Shown: positions 22,688 to 29,329 of the stretch, in pieces
Position numbering within the stretch: position 1 is the stretch's first letter
How the letters are laid out: every line of letters begins with the position of its first letter
DNA from: Candidatus Saccharimonadota bacterium
Lineage (GTDB): Bacteria > Patescibacteriota > Saccharimonadia > Saccharimonadales > JACDFO01
Direction of reading: 5' to 3'
Length of the DNA: 32,469 nt
NCBI GenBank assembly: GCA_013815785.1
Contig: JACDFO010000004.1
Span: 1-32,469 of the forward strand
Notes under the pieces: generated by a model
Database searches by the model: none
Told to the model about the DNA's origin: nothing
Seen by the model: the letters and a program-made list of their open reading frames with translations, nothing else
Made by a program: the position numbers and the translations under genes

Positions 22688-23788
22688 CTAGTATACACTC
22701 ACAAAGCGATGTGTTACGAATGTTCGGCCGTTAGAACCCCGCACCGCCCCTACTCCCAAATATTCCCAAGCGGAATCTAGAAGATTAGCATTGTGCCCAG
22801 GACTATTTATGAAAGCCTGCATGAGACCGGCTGAATCATAGCCAACACCGACGTTCTCGCCGAGTTTGTTCCATCTGCTTCCATAGCACTGAGTGCCCGC
22901 ACCACCTAAATTTGGATCGTGGCTAATTCTACCCGCAGCCACCATCTTACGAGTCCATTCATAGGCTTTGCCGATCATGCACGTATTGCCTACTGCTAGG
23001 ATACTTTTACCACTGGCCTTTCGATGGTTGTTTATTCGATTGTGTTGATCAGATCCATACGCTGTGTCGTCCTGGCCGACACTGCAACAAGCTGAAGCTT
23101 TTGGTGTCAATAGTTCGTCCGCCTGGGTTACTAGACTTTTCTTAGTTCCATTGATTTTGGGTTCACGAGGTTGTTTTATATTGCTACGGTTTTCGCTTTT
23201 GGTGGCTTTTGCACAAACTGCTTGAAGTTTTTCTTGAGCTTTTGCAAACTTGGCTGGTTTTTGCGCGCCAGCGTATACAGCAGTGCCTTTTGCACTTTCT
23301 GCTCCACCAACGACAAATCCTTCGAATTGAATCAATGCGTCCTTATTGCCTACAGTGATTTCATCCGCCAATGAAGTGACTTCGGTAGCCACGATATCCT
23401 GATGAAGCTTCTCGACTTCCTTTTTACTCAACATGCCGGTGGTCACTGTCGTAGTGTTGCTGGAACCTGGGTCACAGACAAGTGTACCGTCGGCTTGCAC
23501 ATAAGTTACTGCCGGATACATCTCATATGCAGTATTTCCATTTTCATCCTGGCTAATATTAGTCGGCTTTAGGTCAATGTAACCGACGACAATATCATCG
23601 GAATATGTAGGTAGGTCCGGCTTGGCGCCAATTTGAAACAGCGCAAAAACGCCGACTGCCGCAAAGGCTAGCACGAACAGTGCCAGCCGTGAATTGCGCA
23701 AGCCGGCAAACGGCAAGTTAGTATTTGTTGATTTTTTGGATTTTGAAACCGCTGTTCGTTTTTTTGAAGACCCGGCTGTTTTAGCCAT
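22688..23788 (-). CDS. Membrane-anchored CAP/SCP-domain protein, copy A
   Basis: A 366-residue protein. A Lys/Ser-rich cytoplasmic start (about 1-25) and one membrane helix (about 35-54) anchor it with the rest outside. A middle domain (about 60-200) of unknown type is shared with copy B. The C-terminal CAP domain (about 245-366) has HNRINNHRKASG, RISHDPN, KLGENVGVG and SPGHNANLLD, thus both His and the Glu of the CAP cavity are present. Bacterial CAP proteins are secreted and bind lipids, metals or cell-wall parts; the role here is unknown. A Cys-Cys pair (ASACCSVG) precedes the domain. AAGGGAG gives a good ribosome site, and the promoter is at 23825-23853. Confidence 0.88.
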   Translation of the reverse strand: MAKTAGSSKKRTAVSKSKKSTNTNLPFAGLRNSRLALFVLAFAAVGVFALFQIGAKPDLPTYSDDIVVGYIDLKPTNISQDENGNTAYEMYPAVTYVQADGTLVCDPGSSNTTTVTTGMLSKKEVEKLHQDIVATEVTSLADEITVGNKDALIQFEGFVVGGAESAKGTAVYAGAQKPAKFAKAQEKLQAVCAKATKSENRSNIKQPREPKINGTKKSLVTQADELLTPKASACCSVGQDDTAYGSDQHNRINNHRKASGKSILAVGNTCMIGKAYEWTRKMVAAGRISHDPNLGGAGTQCYGSRWNKLGENVGVGYDSAGLMQAFINSPGHNANLLDSAWEYLGVGAVRGSNGRTFVTHRFVSVY

Positions 23789-23824
23789 AAGATCGCTCCC
23801 TTTAGAATTACTAATGTTACGCTT

Positions 23825-23853
23825 ATGCTAGTCTACCTTTTGTATTTTGTAAA
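23825..23853 (-). promoter_or_regulatory. Promoter of CAP-Lnt operon, copy A
   Basis: On the minus strand, TTTACA (23853-23848), 17-bp spacer, TAGCAT (23830-23825), followed by AAG. Copy B has the identical hexamers and spacing at 27376-27348. The gap 23854-24010 between this and the copy B small-gene promoter shows no other structure I recognise. Confidence 0.75.
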
Positions 23854-24010
23854 GAGATACTTCTAAACCACTCGTCCAGTCCAATAGTGCTTTATGTAGC
23901 ACTCGTCAAAGTTCGGTGGTTGTTCTACGATAAAAGTTTTGCGAAAAGCGGTGTTGAATGGTATTGATGCGTCCGGTTAGTGCCGATACTAAGTGAGCGG
24001 TAGGTAACTA

Positions 24011-24039
24011 TTGACAAAAATACAGATTATGTGTATAAT
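24011..24039 (+). promoter_or_regulatory. Promoter of small surface gene, copy B
   Basis: TTGACA (24011-24016), 17-bp spacer, TATAAT (24034-24039). It matches the copy A promoter (20635-20663) in hexamers, spacing and most of the spacer. The leader is about 45 nt, A/T-rich and without Shine-Dalgarno. Confidence 0.85.
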
Positions 24040-24091
24040 GTTAATTACATTATTACATTATTAAAATTAAAAATAAATAAAGTAAAAATCA

Positions 24092-24427
24092 ATGCAAAAC
24101 AACGAACAAATTCCTACAAACGAGGTCAACCTAACCAAATCCGATAAGCGTACGCGTCTAGCTCAAAAAGTCGTTCTTGGTGGCCTGGCTGCCGGCCTGG
24201 CAGCAGCATCTTTTGCGGCAGTCAACGGCTTGGGCGGCTCTGATGAAAAAACACCAGCTGGTACTTCTACCACAGAAGTACCTACAACTGATACAAGCGC
24301 CTCTGTTAATATCAGCGAAAACCCTACTCTCATTACTCCAGAAAATTCGGGTACATCTCAGCCCGAAGCCAAAGTTAGCGAAAACCCGGTATTAATAACC
24401 CCCGAAGATACCAGCACAATTAATTAA
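24092..24427 (+). CDS. Small single-pass Ser/Thr-rich surface protein, copy B
   Basis: A 111-residue paralogue of the protein at 20701. The first 53 residues are closely similar (MQNNEQ, NEV, KSDKRTRL, GGL-AGL-AASFAA, NGLGGSDEKTPA), covering the cytoplasmic start and the membrane segment. The outer part diverges but keeps the composition. The motif SENPxLITPE appears twice (SENPTLITPEN and SENPVLITPED), against once in copy A, so the outer part is evolving by repeat gain or loss. Function is unknown. It converges on the copy B Lnt-like gene across a 144-bp gap that contains a terminator. Confidence 0.75.
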   Translation: MQNNEQIPTNEVNLTKSDKRTRLAQKVVLGGLAAGLAAASFAAVNGLGGSDEKTPAGTSTTEVPTTDTSASVNISENPTLITPENSGTSQPEAKVSENPVLITPEDTSTIN

Positions 24428-24466
24428 CCATAATCCTGCAGACCGGTTTTAGTAGGAATTATGCTA

Positions 24467-24515
24467 AGCCTAAGTTTATCTTCCAACTCAAGCTCTGAGT
24501 GGATAAGGCTGTTTT
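24467..24515 (+). terminator. Candidate intrinsic terminator of copy B small gene
   Basis: AGCC (24467-24470), TTATC (24476-24480) and CCAACTCA (24483-24490) pair with TGAGTGG (24496-24502), GATAA (24502-24506) and GGCT (24507-24510), with a bulge, then GTTTTG. It is weaker than the copy A terminator. Confidence 0.5.
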
Positions 24516-24571
24516 GTAATTGACTTGGGATGCTTCATAGATTAATTAATAATTTTTTGTAGTAGTAGAGG

Positions 24572-26167
24572 TCAGCTGTATCGACGATTTTTAGTACGCG
24601 TTTTAAAATTTCTTCCAACTGAAATTATGATTAAGAGTGAACTCAGTATAAGTGGCCATTCACCGTAATTTGTGTAGAACGTTTTTTTGTCCGTGGCGGC
24701 GAAATTAAAATCTATGAACTTGTCTTCTACATTTCCTGGTTTTACTATGTAATTTCCATTATCATCAATTACAAAAGCCGGTGCTCCTTTCGACGCCTGT
24801 ATATATGTGCGATTATTGGCGATAGCATGAAATCGTGCCATCTGGAGCGATTGTTTAAAGTAAGACTTAGAGCCGTTAAACACTACCAAAGAAGCGCTGT
24901 TGGTAAGCACTTGGCCGCCATCATTAACTAGCTGTCTGTAAATGTTTCTGCCTAATATACCCGAGCAGGCAACCGGGGCAATAACCAGGTCTTTCGTCTT
25001 AAATACTGCCGGGTCAGTACCTTTTAGAAGTTGTCTGGTCTCAGCATATTCGGTATTGAGTTCGTTCTTACCGATTAGTTTGAAAAAATTAGTCAAAATA
25101 TAGGGCATATATTCTCCCGTTGGTATAAGAAGTTTTTTGGTCTGTGTTGCGACTATTTCTTTTTGATCGTTTCTAAATATAAGCGTGCCGTATCTGTTAT
25201 TTTGATTCAGCCAATCCGCTTCTACCGTTATGCCTACACCATTCGGGGCTAAACGGTTATCGATATAATCCTGGGCGTACTGGGTATACCCAAGTTCAAA
25301 AAAATCTGAGTATTCTGGTAATACGATGATATCTTTTGCCTCTGTAGAAAAATTATCTATGATAAAGTTAGTACCTGATTTTGGTACGCTATCTCTTTGT
25401 TGCAGTACGCTCGCGCTACGCTGGTTACTTGGTTGTGAATTTAGGTTAATCTGCCAAATCACAGAAAAAAAGATTACAAGTCCTAAAACAGAAAGCGTGT
25501 GGAGAGTATACCGACTGTTGGCTTTGGTAAAATAATTATACAAAATTACAGATAATATAACTGTAATAAAAGTAAGTCCATACATGCCAACTACTGGTGC
25601 CATAATCTTAGCCGGTGTATCCATAAGTTCCAGTCCTAGGCTACCGAAATTCCAATAATCACCAACACTACCCTGGTTTCCATATAAAAATACTGAAAAT
25701 AATATGCTTCTTAACCATTCACACACGACCCAAGCTGCAGGCAATAATACAAGGCGTGCGGTAGGTTTACGGAAAGCACTTGCATAAGCAACGTAGGCTA
25801 TAGGCAACATTGCAAGACTGAGAACAATAGCCATAATGGCTAAGCACGTACCCAAAGCAATAGTGGTGATGCGCGGGCTGACGTCTATCAATCCCGGCAA
25901 GTTTGCATCTAGAAACCAGACGAATACTGTTGCATGAAACGGAATGAAGAACAGGGCACACGATGATATGTAGCGGCGAAGGGTACTTCTATTATCCGGC
26001 TTATAGAGGAGTGCGATAAAGGGAAGCAGTAATAGTGGTTGCAACCAAGCGGATAGGTTGAATGAAAAAACACTACCAACCGCTACTCCACTAACAACTA
26101 GTATTAGCTTAGAGTAGCGGTCTAGCAGCCTAGTTGCAGCATCATGCTGCTTGCTTGTTTGAGGCAA
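24572..26167 (-). CDS. Apolipoprotein N-acyltransferase-like CN-hydrolase membrane protein, copy B
   Basis: A 531-residue paralogue of the protein at 21095 with the same topology. The triad is Glu285 (VLPEYS), Lys344 (TKKLLIPTGEYMP) and Cys401 (APVACSGI). From the Cys onward about 30 residues are identical to copy A (ACSGILGRNIYRQLVNDGG and following), and the match stays high through MARFHA-AN-RTYIQAS. In contrast, the membrane half is only loosely similar. Silent codon positions differ in the identical stretch, so this is selection and not recent gene conversion. As in copy A, Tyr-Glu after the Cys is replaced by Ser-Gly. It starts 13 bp after the CAP gene stop. The divergent membrane half suggests that the two copies handle different acyl donors or partners. 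Confidence 0.85.
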   Translation of the reverse strand: MPQTSKQHDAATRLLDRYSKLILVVSGVAVGSVFSFNLSAWLQPLLLLPFIALLYKPDNRSTLRRYISSCALFFIPFHATVFVWFLDANLPGLIDVSPRITTIALGTCLAIMAIVLSLAMLPIAYVAYASAFRKPTARLVLLPAAWVVCEWLRSILFSVFLYGNQGSVGDYWNFGSLGLELMDTPAKIMAPVVGMYGLTFITVILSVILYNYFTKANSRYTLHTLSVLGLVIFFSVIWQINLNSQPSNQRSASVLQQRDSVPKSGTNFIIDNFSTEAKDIIVLPEYSDFFELGYTQYAQDYIDNRLAPNGVGITVEADWLNQNNRYGTLIFRNDQKEIVATQTKKLLIPTGEYMPYILTNFFKLIGKNELNTEYAETRQLLKGTDPAVFKTKDLVIAPVACSGILGRNIYRQLVNDGGQVLTNSASLVVFNGSKSYFKQSLQMARFHAIANNRTYIQASKGAPAFVIDDNGNYIVKPGNVEDKFIDFNFAATDKKTFYTNYGEWPLILSSLLIIISVGRNFKTRTKNRRYS

Positions 26168-26180
26168 CGCAGATTACCTA

Positions 26181-27314
26181 TTATGGCCAGTTGGCAAAAA
26201 CTTGTGTCGAGTAAATATAGTTGTTCTTCTGGTTTCGGTACGCTGCGGATCCCGTTCGTGTGTGTGTTCTATGGTCGAGGTTCGCACGATGTCCGGAACT
26301 ATTTACGTATGCATTAAAGATTGCTTGCGAATTGTTGTTAGGGTCTTGGCTGCAATTTTCTCCAACTGAGCGCCAGTTATTGCTTGTTGCACCTTCTTTG
26401 TTGCAAACATACAAGAACTCGTTTACCAAATTACTGTTGTGGTACAACTTGTTTTGCTCAGCCTGTCGTTTTGCCTGTAGGTTTGCTAGTTCATTCATAC
26501 AACCTCTTCTTTGGTACTGGTATATACCAAGCGAAGCGCGTCGCTGGTTGGTCAGGTTAAATATATTCGTAGCGTAGTTACTTTCTACACTAACAGGGTC
26601 TGGAGGTTGAGCGGCTACTTTAGGTACAAGCACCTCACTAAAACGCTGTAAGACTGATTGAGTGCTTGCAGCTGCCGTAGGTAATCTGAATTCTTTAGTT
26701 TTGCCACGTTGTTCACGGGTTGTTGCTTTTTCGCACCTACTGAGAATCTTAGCCTGCATTTTGGCTAGTTTATCAGGTTTGGCTGCACCAGCATGGACGG
26801 AAAAGGCGTTAGATTTGCCGTCGCCGTTAATAACGAAACCTTCGTGGGTGCTGATCAGGGCTTCCTGGCCGGCTACTCCTGTTTCGTTTGGCAGACCTTC
26901 TAGTTTCAGATCTCTGATTTCTTGATGCAGGTTCTTTACTTCACCTAAGCCAAGCTGTCCGGTTTGCACAAATCCTTCCTGGTTACCATCATCACAGAGC
27001 AGTGTACCGTCCCCTAATACTAAGTAAGACGCGGTGTAAGATTCGTACACTGCCGAGCCGCCTTCAGCTTGTGTAATCAAAGTTGGCTTAGAATCGTAAT
27101 ATGCAGCGACAACTTCATCGGGACCTGCAAGTAGAGCCGGCTTTGCGCTGGCTTGAAGAAGTAAGAACACGCCGACGACGGCAAAACTAACAGCAAACAG
27201 CAATGTACGCGGATTGCGTAAATCTGTTGCAGGAAACTGTACTTTTTTTGTTGATTTTATTGTTTTCTTCGAAGTTGTTGCTCGTTTTTTTGGAGTCTTG
27301 GCCGATGTAGCCAT
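26181..27314 (-). CDS. Membrane-anchored CAP/SCP-domain protein, copy B
   Basis: A 377-residue paralogue of the protein at 22688. It has a basic start, one membrane helix (about 37-55), a middle domain (about 63-205) recognisably shared with copy A (SKPTLITQ, GDGTLLCD, NLHQEI, HEGFVI, HAGAAKPDKLAKMQAKI), and a C-terminal CAP domain (about 245-377). The CAP domain is very different from copy A: FNLTNQRRASLG, YHNSNL, VGENCSQ and SSGHRANLD. The His and Glu positions are still present, but the Pro of SPGH is Ser. Extra Cys suggest disulfides. The domain facing outward has thus diverged more than the middle domain. AGGGGGA before ATG 27314 is the ribosome site, and the promoter is at 27348-27376. 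Confidence 0.86.
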   Translation of the reverse strand: MATSAKTPKKRATTSKKTIKSTKKVQFPATDLRNPRTLLFAVSFAVVGVFLLLQASAKPALLAGPDEVVAAYYDSKPTLITQAEGGSAVYESYTASYLVLGDGTLLCDDGNQEGFVQTGQLGLGEVKNLHQEIRDLKLEGLPNETGVAGQEALISTHEGFVINGDGKSNAFSVHAGAAKPDKLAKMQAKILSRCEKATTREQRGKTKEFRLPTAAASTQSVLQRFSEVLVPKVAAQPPDPVSVESNYATNIFNLTNQRRASLGIYQYQRRGCMNELANLQAKRQAEQNKLYHNSNLVNEFLYVCNKEGATSNNWRSVGENCSQDPNNNSQAIFNAYVNSSGHRANLDHRTHTRTGSAAYRNQKNNYIYSTQVFANWP

Positions 27315-27347
27315 AAAAACATCCCCCTATTAATAAGTATTACCCTT

Positions 27348-27376
27348 ATGCTAAACCCACTAATGTAATTTGTAAA
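27348..27376 (-). promoter_or_regulatory. Promoter of CAP-Lnt operon, copy B
   Basis: On the minus strand, TTTACA (27376-27371), 17-bp spacer, TAGCAT (27353-27348), followed by AAG, identical at the hexamers to copy A. Confidence 0.75.
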
Positions 27377-27400
27377 GTTAATACGTGTTAGTGACGGACT

Positions 27401-27430
27401 AGACATCAAAGTCGTTGCCGTTTGGTGTCT
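27401..27430. promoter_or_regulatory. Hairpin in the gap between CAP copy B and the LPxTG gene
   Basis: AGACATCAAA (27401-27410), loop GTCGTTGCCG, TTTGGTGTCT (27421-27430): ten pairs with one G-U. It lies upstream of both divergent promoters (27376 minus and 27538 plus), so it may be an operator or a leftover element. The gap 27377-27537 holds no gene that I can support. Confidence 0.35.
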
Positions 27431-27537
27431 TAAATTGGGTACTTGGCATCTTCTAAAAGCAAAAGTGCTGCGGTGGTGCGGAATAATTAAAGATGTTGCC
27501 AGGGAAGAGCGCTCATTGCCTAAGCAAAACTTTTGGG

Positions 27538-27566
27538 TTGACAATTATACAATAATTTGCTATAAT
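27538..27566 (+). promoter_or_regulatory. Consensus extended -10 promoter of the LPxTG gene
   Basis: TTGACA (27538-27543), 17-bp spacer, TATAAT (27561-27566) with TGC before it: fully consensus. Transcription would begin near 27573 and produce a structured leader of about 190 nt. The 12 bases ATTTGCTATAAT recur in the promoter at 8466. Confidence 0.85.
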
Positions 27567-27614
27567 ATACAACCTACAGTTACGTTGAAACATCAGTCTC
27601 CGTCTGTAGTACAT

Positions 27615-27629
27615 TGACATGTCAGATTG
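27615..27629 (+). repeat. Left copy of 15-bp inverted repeat
   Basis: TGACATGTCAGATTG. The same 15 bases occur in reverse complement at 28503-28517. The first ten bases are themselves a perfect palindrome. The pair encloses the GC-rich LPxTG gene and its hairpins. Confidence 0.8.
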
Positions 27630-27658
27630 TTAGTTTGTATTTTAGTATGTCCATACGA

Positions 27659-27714
27659 TGGAATACGGATATAGCGCTTATATAGCATATATGAGCGGTT
27701 GTATCCGTATTCCA
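27659..27714 (+). promoter_or_regulatory. Long hairpin in the LPxTG gene leader
   Basis: TGGAATACGGATA (27659-27671) pairs perfectly with TATCCGTATTCCA (27702-27714). Inside, CGCTTATAT pairs with ATATATGAGCG around an AGC loop with a small bulge, so nearly the whole 56 nt is double-stranded. It lies about 50 nt before the start codon. Confidence 0.7.
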
Positions 27715-27765
27715 AATTGGATTCGGTGCAGGCCAGAAGCCGAAGAATCACATGAGGAGCTTTTC

Positions 27766-28389
27766 ATGAGTTACTTTTTCAAAGTGATCGTGGCTCTTGC
27801 CGCGGCACTAGTCAGCACCATTGCCTTCATGGCACCGGTTGCTGCTCAGGAAGTGTCTGACTATGACGCGACCCTCGAGGTCACGTGCAACGCCGACAAC
27901 ATCATCGTTGTCGTCACCGCCATCAACGGCACTGACGAGGACGTGTTTGTTGCCGTCAGTACAACCCCCAACAAGGGAGCAGGTGGCCTAGTGGTTGCGA
28001 ATTCTTCAGAGGCCTACAGCTTCGAGAACCAAGCAGCCAGTGGAGCGGCAGTGGTTGAGTTCAGCGAGTTCGAGGACCCGGATGCCGGTTCGTCGTTCAG
28101 CACGCTGAGGCTTCCGTGGGAATGTGAAGAGGAAGTTCCTCCCACGACAGCACCCCCGGTGGTTTCCACGCCGCATGCACCTCTGATGCCTCCGACTGAA
28201 GTTGTCACACCCGTCGCACCACTCTCCCGCACCACATCAGTCCGTGGAGCGATTATCACCAGCCAAGCCAGTGAGCTTCCGCGAACGGGAAGTTCAAACA
28301 CTGTGCTTGGCGTAGTCGCTATCGCACTCATCGGTGCCGGCATTTGCCTTACGGAAAGCGCCAAGCATCGCCAACTGCGACAGAACTAG
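27766..28389 (+). CDS. LPxTG-type sortase-anchored surface protein
   Basis: A 207-residue surface protein. The signal peptide (MSYFFKVIVALAAALVSTIA, then FMAPVAA before QEV) is followed by a compact beta-rich domain (about 30-120, two Cys at 41 and 120), a Pro/Thr linker (about 124-160) and a complete sortase signal: LPRTG (171-175), hydrophobic helix (about 178-195), basic end KHRQLRQN. ATG 27766 is chosen for its signal peptide and GAGGAG ribosome site; an in-frame ATG at 27658 would translate the leader hairpin. The gene is GC-rich: 69 of 120 bases in 27841-27960 are G or C against 17 of 60 at 25321-25380. It resembles actinobacterial anchored proteins in style, which suggests acquisition from such a host. 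No sortase gene lies in the window. Confidence 0.85.
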   Translation: MSYFFKVIVALAAALVSTIAFMAPVAAQEVSDYDATLEVTCNADNIIVVVTAINGTDEDVFVAVSTTPNKGAGGLVVANSSEAYSFENQAASGAAVVEFSEFEDPDAGSSFSTLRLPWECEEEVPPTTAPPVVSTPHAPLMPPTEVVTPVAPLSRTTSVRGAIITSQASELPRTGSSNTVLGVVAIALIGAGICLTESAKHRQLRQN

Positions 28390-28400
28390 ATGGTCATGAA

Positions 28401-28500
28401 GCCAAAGGGAAGTGAGCATATGCTCTTAAAGTTTTCTGCCACAAGCAGAGACGCTTCCCCCGGCTTTGGCCACAAATACGATCGTATCCACCCGGATACG
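28401..28500 (+). ncRNA. Highly structured 3' region after the LPxTG gene
   Basis: About 100 nt of nested complementarity starts 11 bp after the stop codon. GCCAAAG (28401-28407) pairs with CTTTGGC (28464-28470), and GGAAGTG (28408-28414) with CGCTTCC (28452-28458, one G-U). They enclose GAGC-ATAT-GCTC (28414-28425) and TCTGC-CACAA-GCAGA (28435-28449). Then come the 12-bp palindrome ATACGATCGTAT (28476-28487) and the hairpin CGTATCC-ACCC-GGATACG (28483-28500). There is no T-run. It could be a 3' stability element, a recombination site or part of a mobile cassette end. Confidence 0.5.
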
Positions 28501-28502
28501 CC

Positions 28503-28517
28503 CAATCTGACATGTCA
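28503..28517 (-). repeat. Right copy of 15-bp inverted repeat
   Basis: CAATCTGACATGTCA, the exact reverse complement of 27615-27629. No matching short target-site duplication is evident at the outer borders (ACAT on the left, TACA on the right). The remaining gap to 28744 is AT-rich and shows only a weak promoter-like TATATT (28701-28706). Confidence 0.8.
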
Positions 28518-28744
28518 TACAACCATAAAGCTTTTGAGGTAATGTTCTCACTAATATTCCCAACTAAGGTTTTGTAGACACTATGAATTGCATTATGTAA
28601 GAAGTATGATATTGACATATTTTCTGACTATACAAATTTTATCAAATCTCAGCGAGTAGCATATTAATCACGAACATTTCCCGGCATAGTAGCACTGTGT
28701 TATATTTTAAGGATAAGCTTTAAAAGAATAAGAAGATTTCAAGC

Positions 28745-29329
28745 ATGATGCTGAAGTGGCCCAAACGTAAAAAAGAGACTAACGAAGTCTCGCACGCGGA
28801 CGTGAACACTAGCCTGGTCAATAAAATTTCTGGTGCGGGTGTCGTGCGACCAAGAAACGGACTACAACTGCGTAAAGCCTTAGTCTTCGTAATCTTACTT
28901 AGCTCACTAGTAGGAGTCTTTTTTTACTTAAGTAGTAAAAGTACAGACAATAAAGCTACTGTCTACCAACCTGACATCCAGCTGCTGAATGACGCTGAAT
29001 ATAGAAGCTCAATGCAGAATATAAAGCAGAAAGTAGAAGCTAAAGATATAGATGCAGCCAAAGGTCTCTATGACGAAGCTGTAAAAAAATATGACGTCGG
29101 GGGTCAACCTAACATCGATCTCTTATTTGCGAAGTATCAAATTGCTTCGATTTTGCAACCCATACCAGATAATAAATCACAAAGGGAGGCCATCGCTGAA
29201 ATATGGACTGTTGCTAGCGAAGTGCCTGAACCACGTTCTTATTTCGGGATTACGGCAGAACAAATAATTGACATCCAGATAGGGCTAAATAATACACCGG
29301 GCTTACCAGCCGGAGGGGTGGGGGAATGA
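28745..29329 (+). CDS. Membrane-anchored helical (TPR-like) protein
   Basis: A 194-residue protein with a cytoplasmic start of about 44 residues (two Lys/Arg clusters: KRKKE and RPRNGLQLRK), one membrane helix (about 45-62) and an outside domain of about 120 residues. The outside part is alpha-helical with repeats of the type KQKVEAKDIDAAKGLYDEAV and LLFAKYQIASIL, like tetratricopeptide hairpins. No enzyme motif is seen. The stop codon overlaps the start of the next gene (ATGA, 29326-29329), so the two secreted or membrane proteins are made together. It may act as an assembly or docking protein for its partner; that is inference from coupling. Confidence 0.7.
   Translation: MMLKWPKRKKETNEVSHADVNTSLVNKISGAGVVRPRNGLQLRKALVFVILLSSLVGVFFYLSSKSTDNKATVYQPDIQLLNDAEYRSSMQNIKQKVEAKDIDAAKGLYDEAVKKYDVGGQPNIDLLFAKYQIASILQPIPDNKSQREAIAEIWTVASEVPEPRSYFGITAEQIIDIQIGLNNTPGLPAGGVGE

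Larger units (their letters stand above)
20635..27376. repeat. Tandem duplication of a three-gene surface module
   Basis: Copy A (about 20635-23853) and copy B (about 24011-27376) have the same order and orientation: promoter and 111-residue Ser/Thr-rich membrane protein (plus), then Lnt-like protein and CAP protein (both minus, CAP first in the operon), then the minus-strand CAP promoter. Gene lengths match closely (111/111, 525/531 and 366/377 residues). Both promoters of each copy keep hexamers and spacing. Protein identity is very high around the Lnt catalytic Cys but low elsewhere, and codons differ at silent sites, so the duplication is old and both copies have been under selection. Confidence 0.9.

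Noticed and set aside
21095-27314. Recent gene conversion between the two Lnt-like genes
   Set aside because: The identical protein stretch differs at many silent positions at the DNA level, so it reflects purifying selection.
27658-27765. N-terminal extension of the LPxTG protein from ATG 27658
   Set aside because: The extension would encode the leader hairpin and would bury the signal peptide; ATG 27766 has a good ribosome site and a proper signal sequence.
28394-28618. A 74-codon minus-strand frame after the LPxTG gene
   Set aside because: It overlaps the structured region and the inverted repeat, and has no ribosome site or family similarity.
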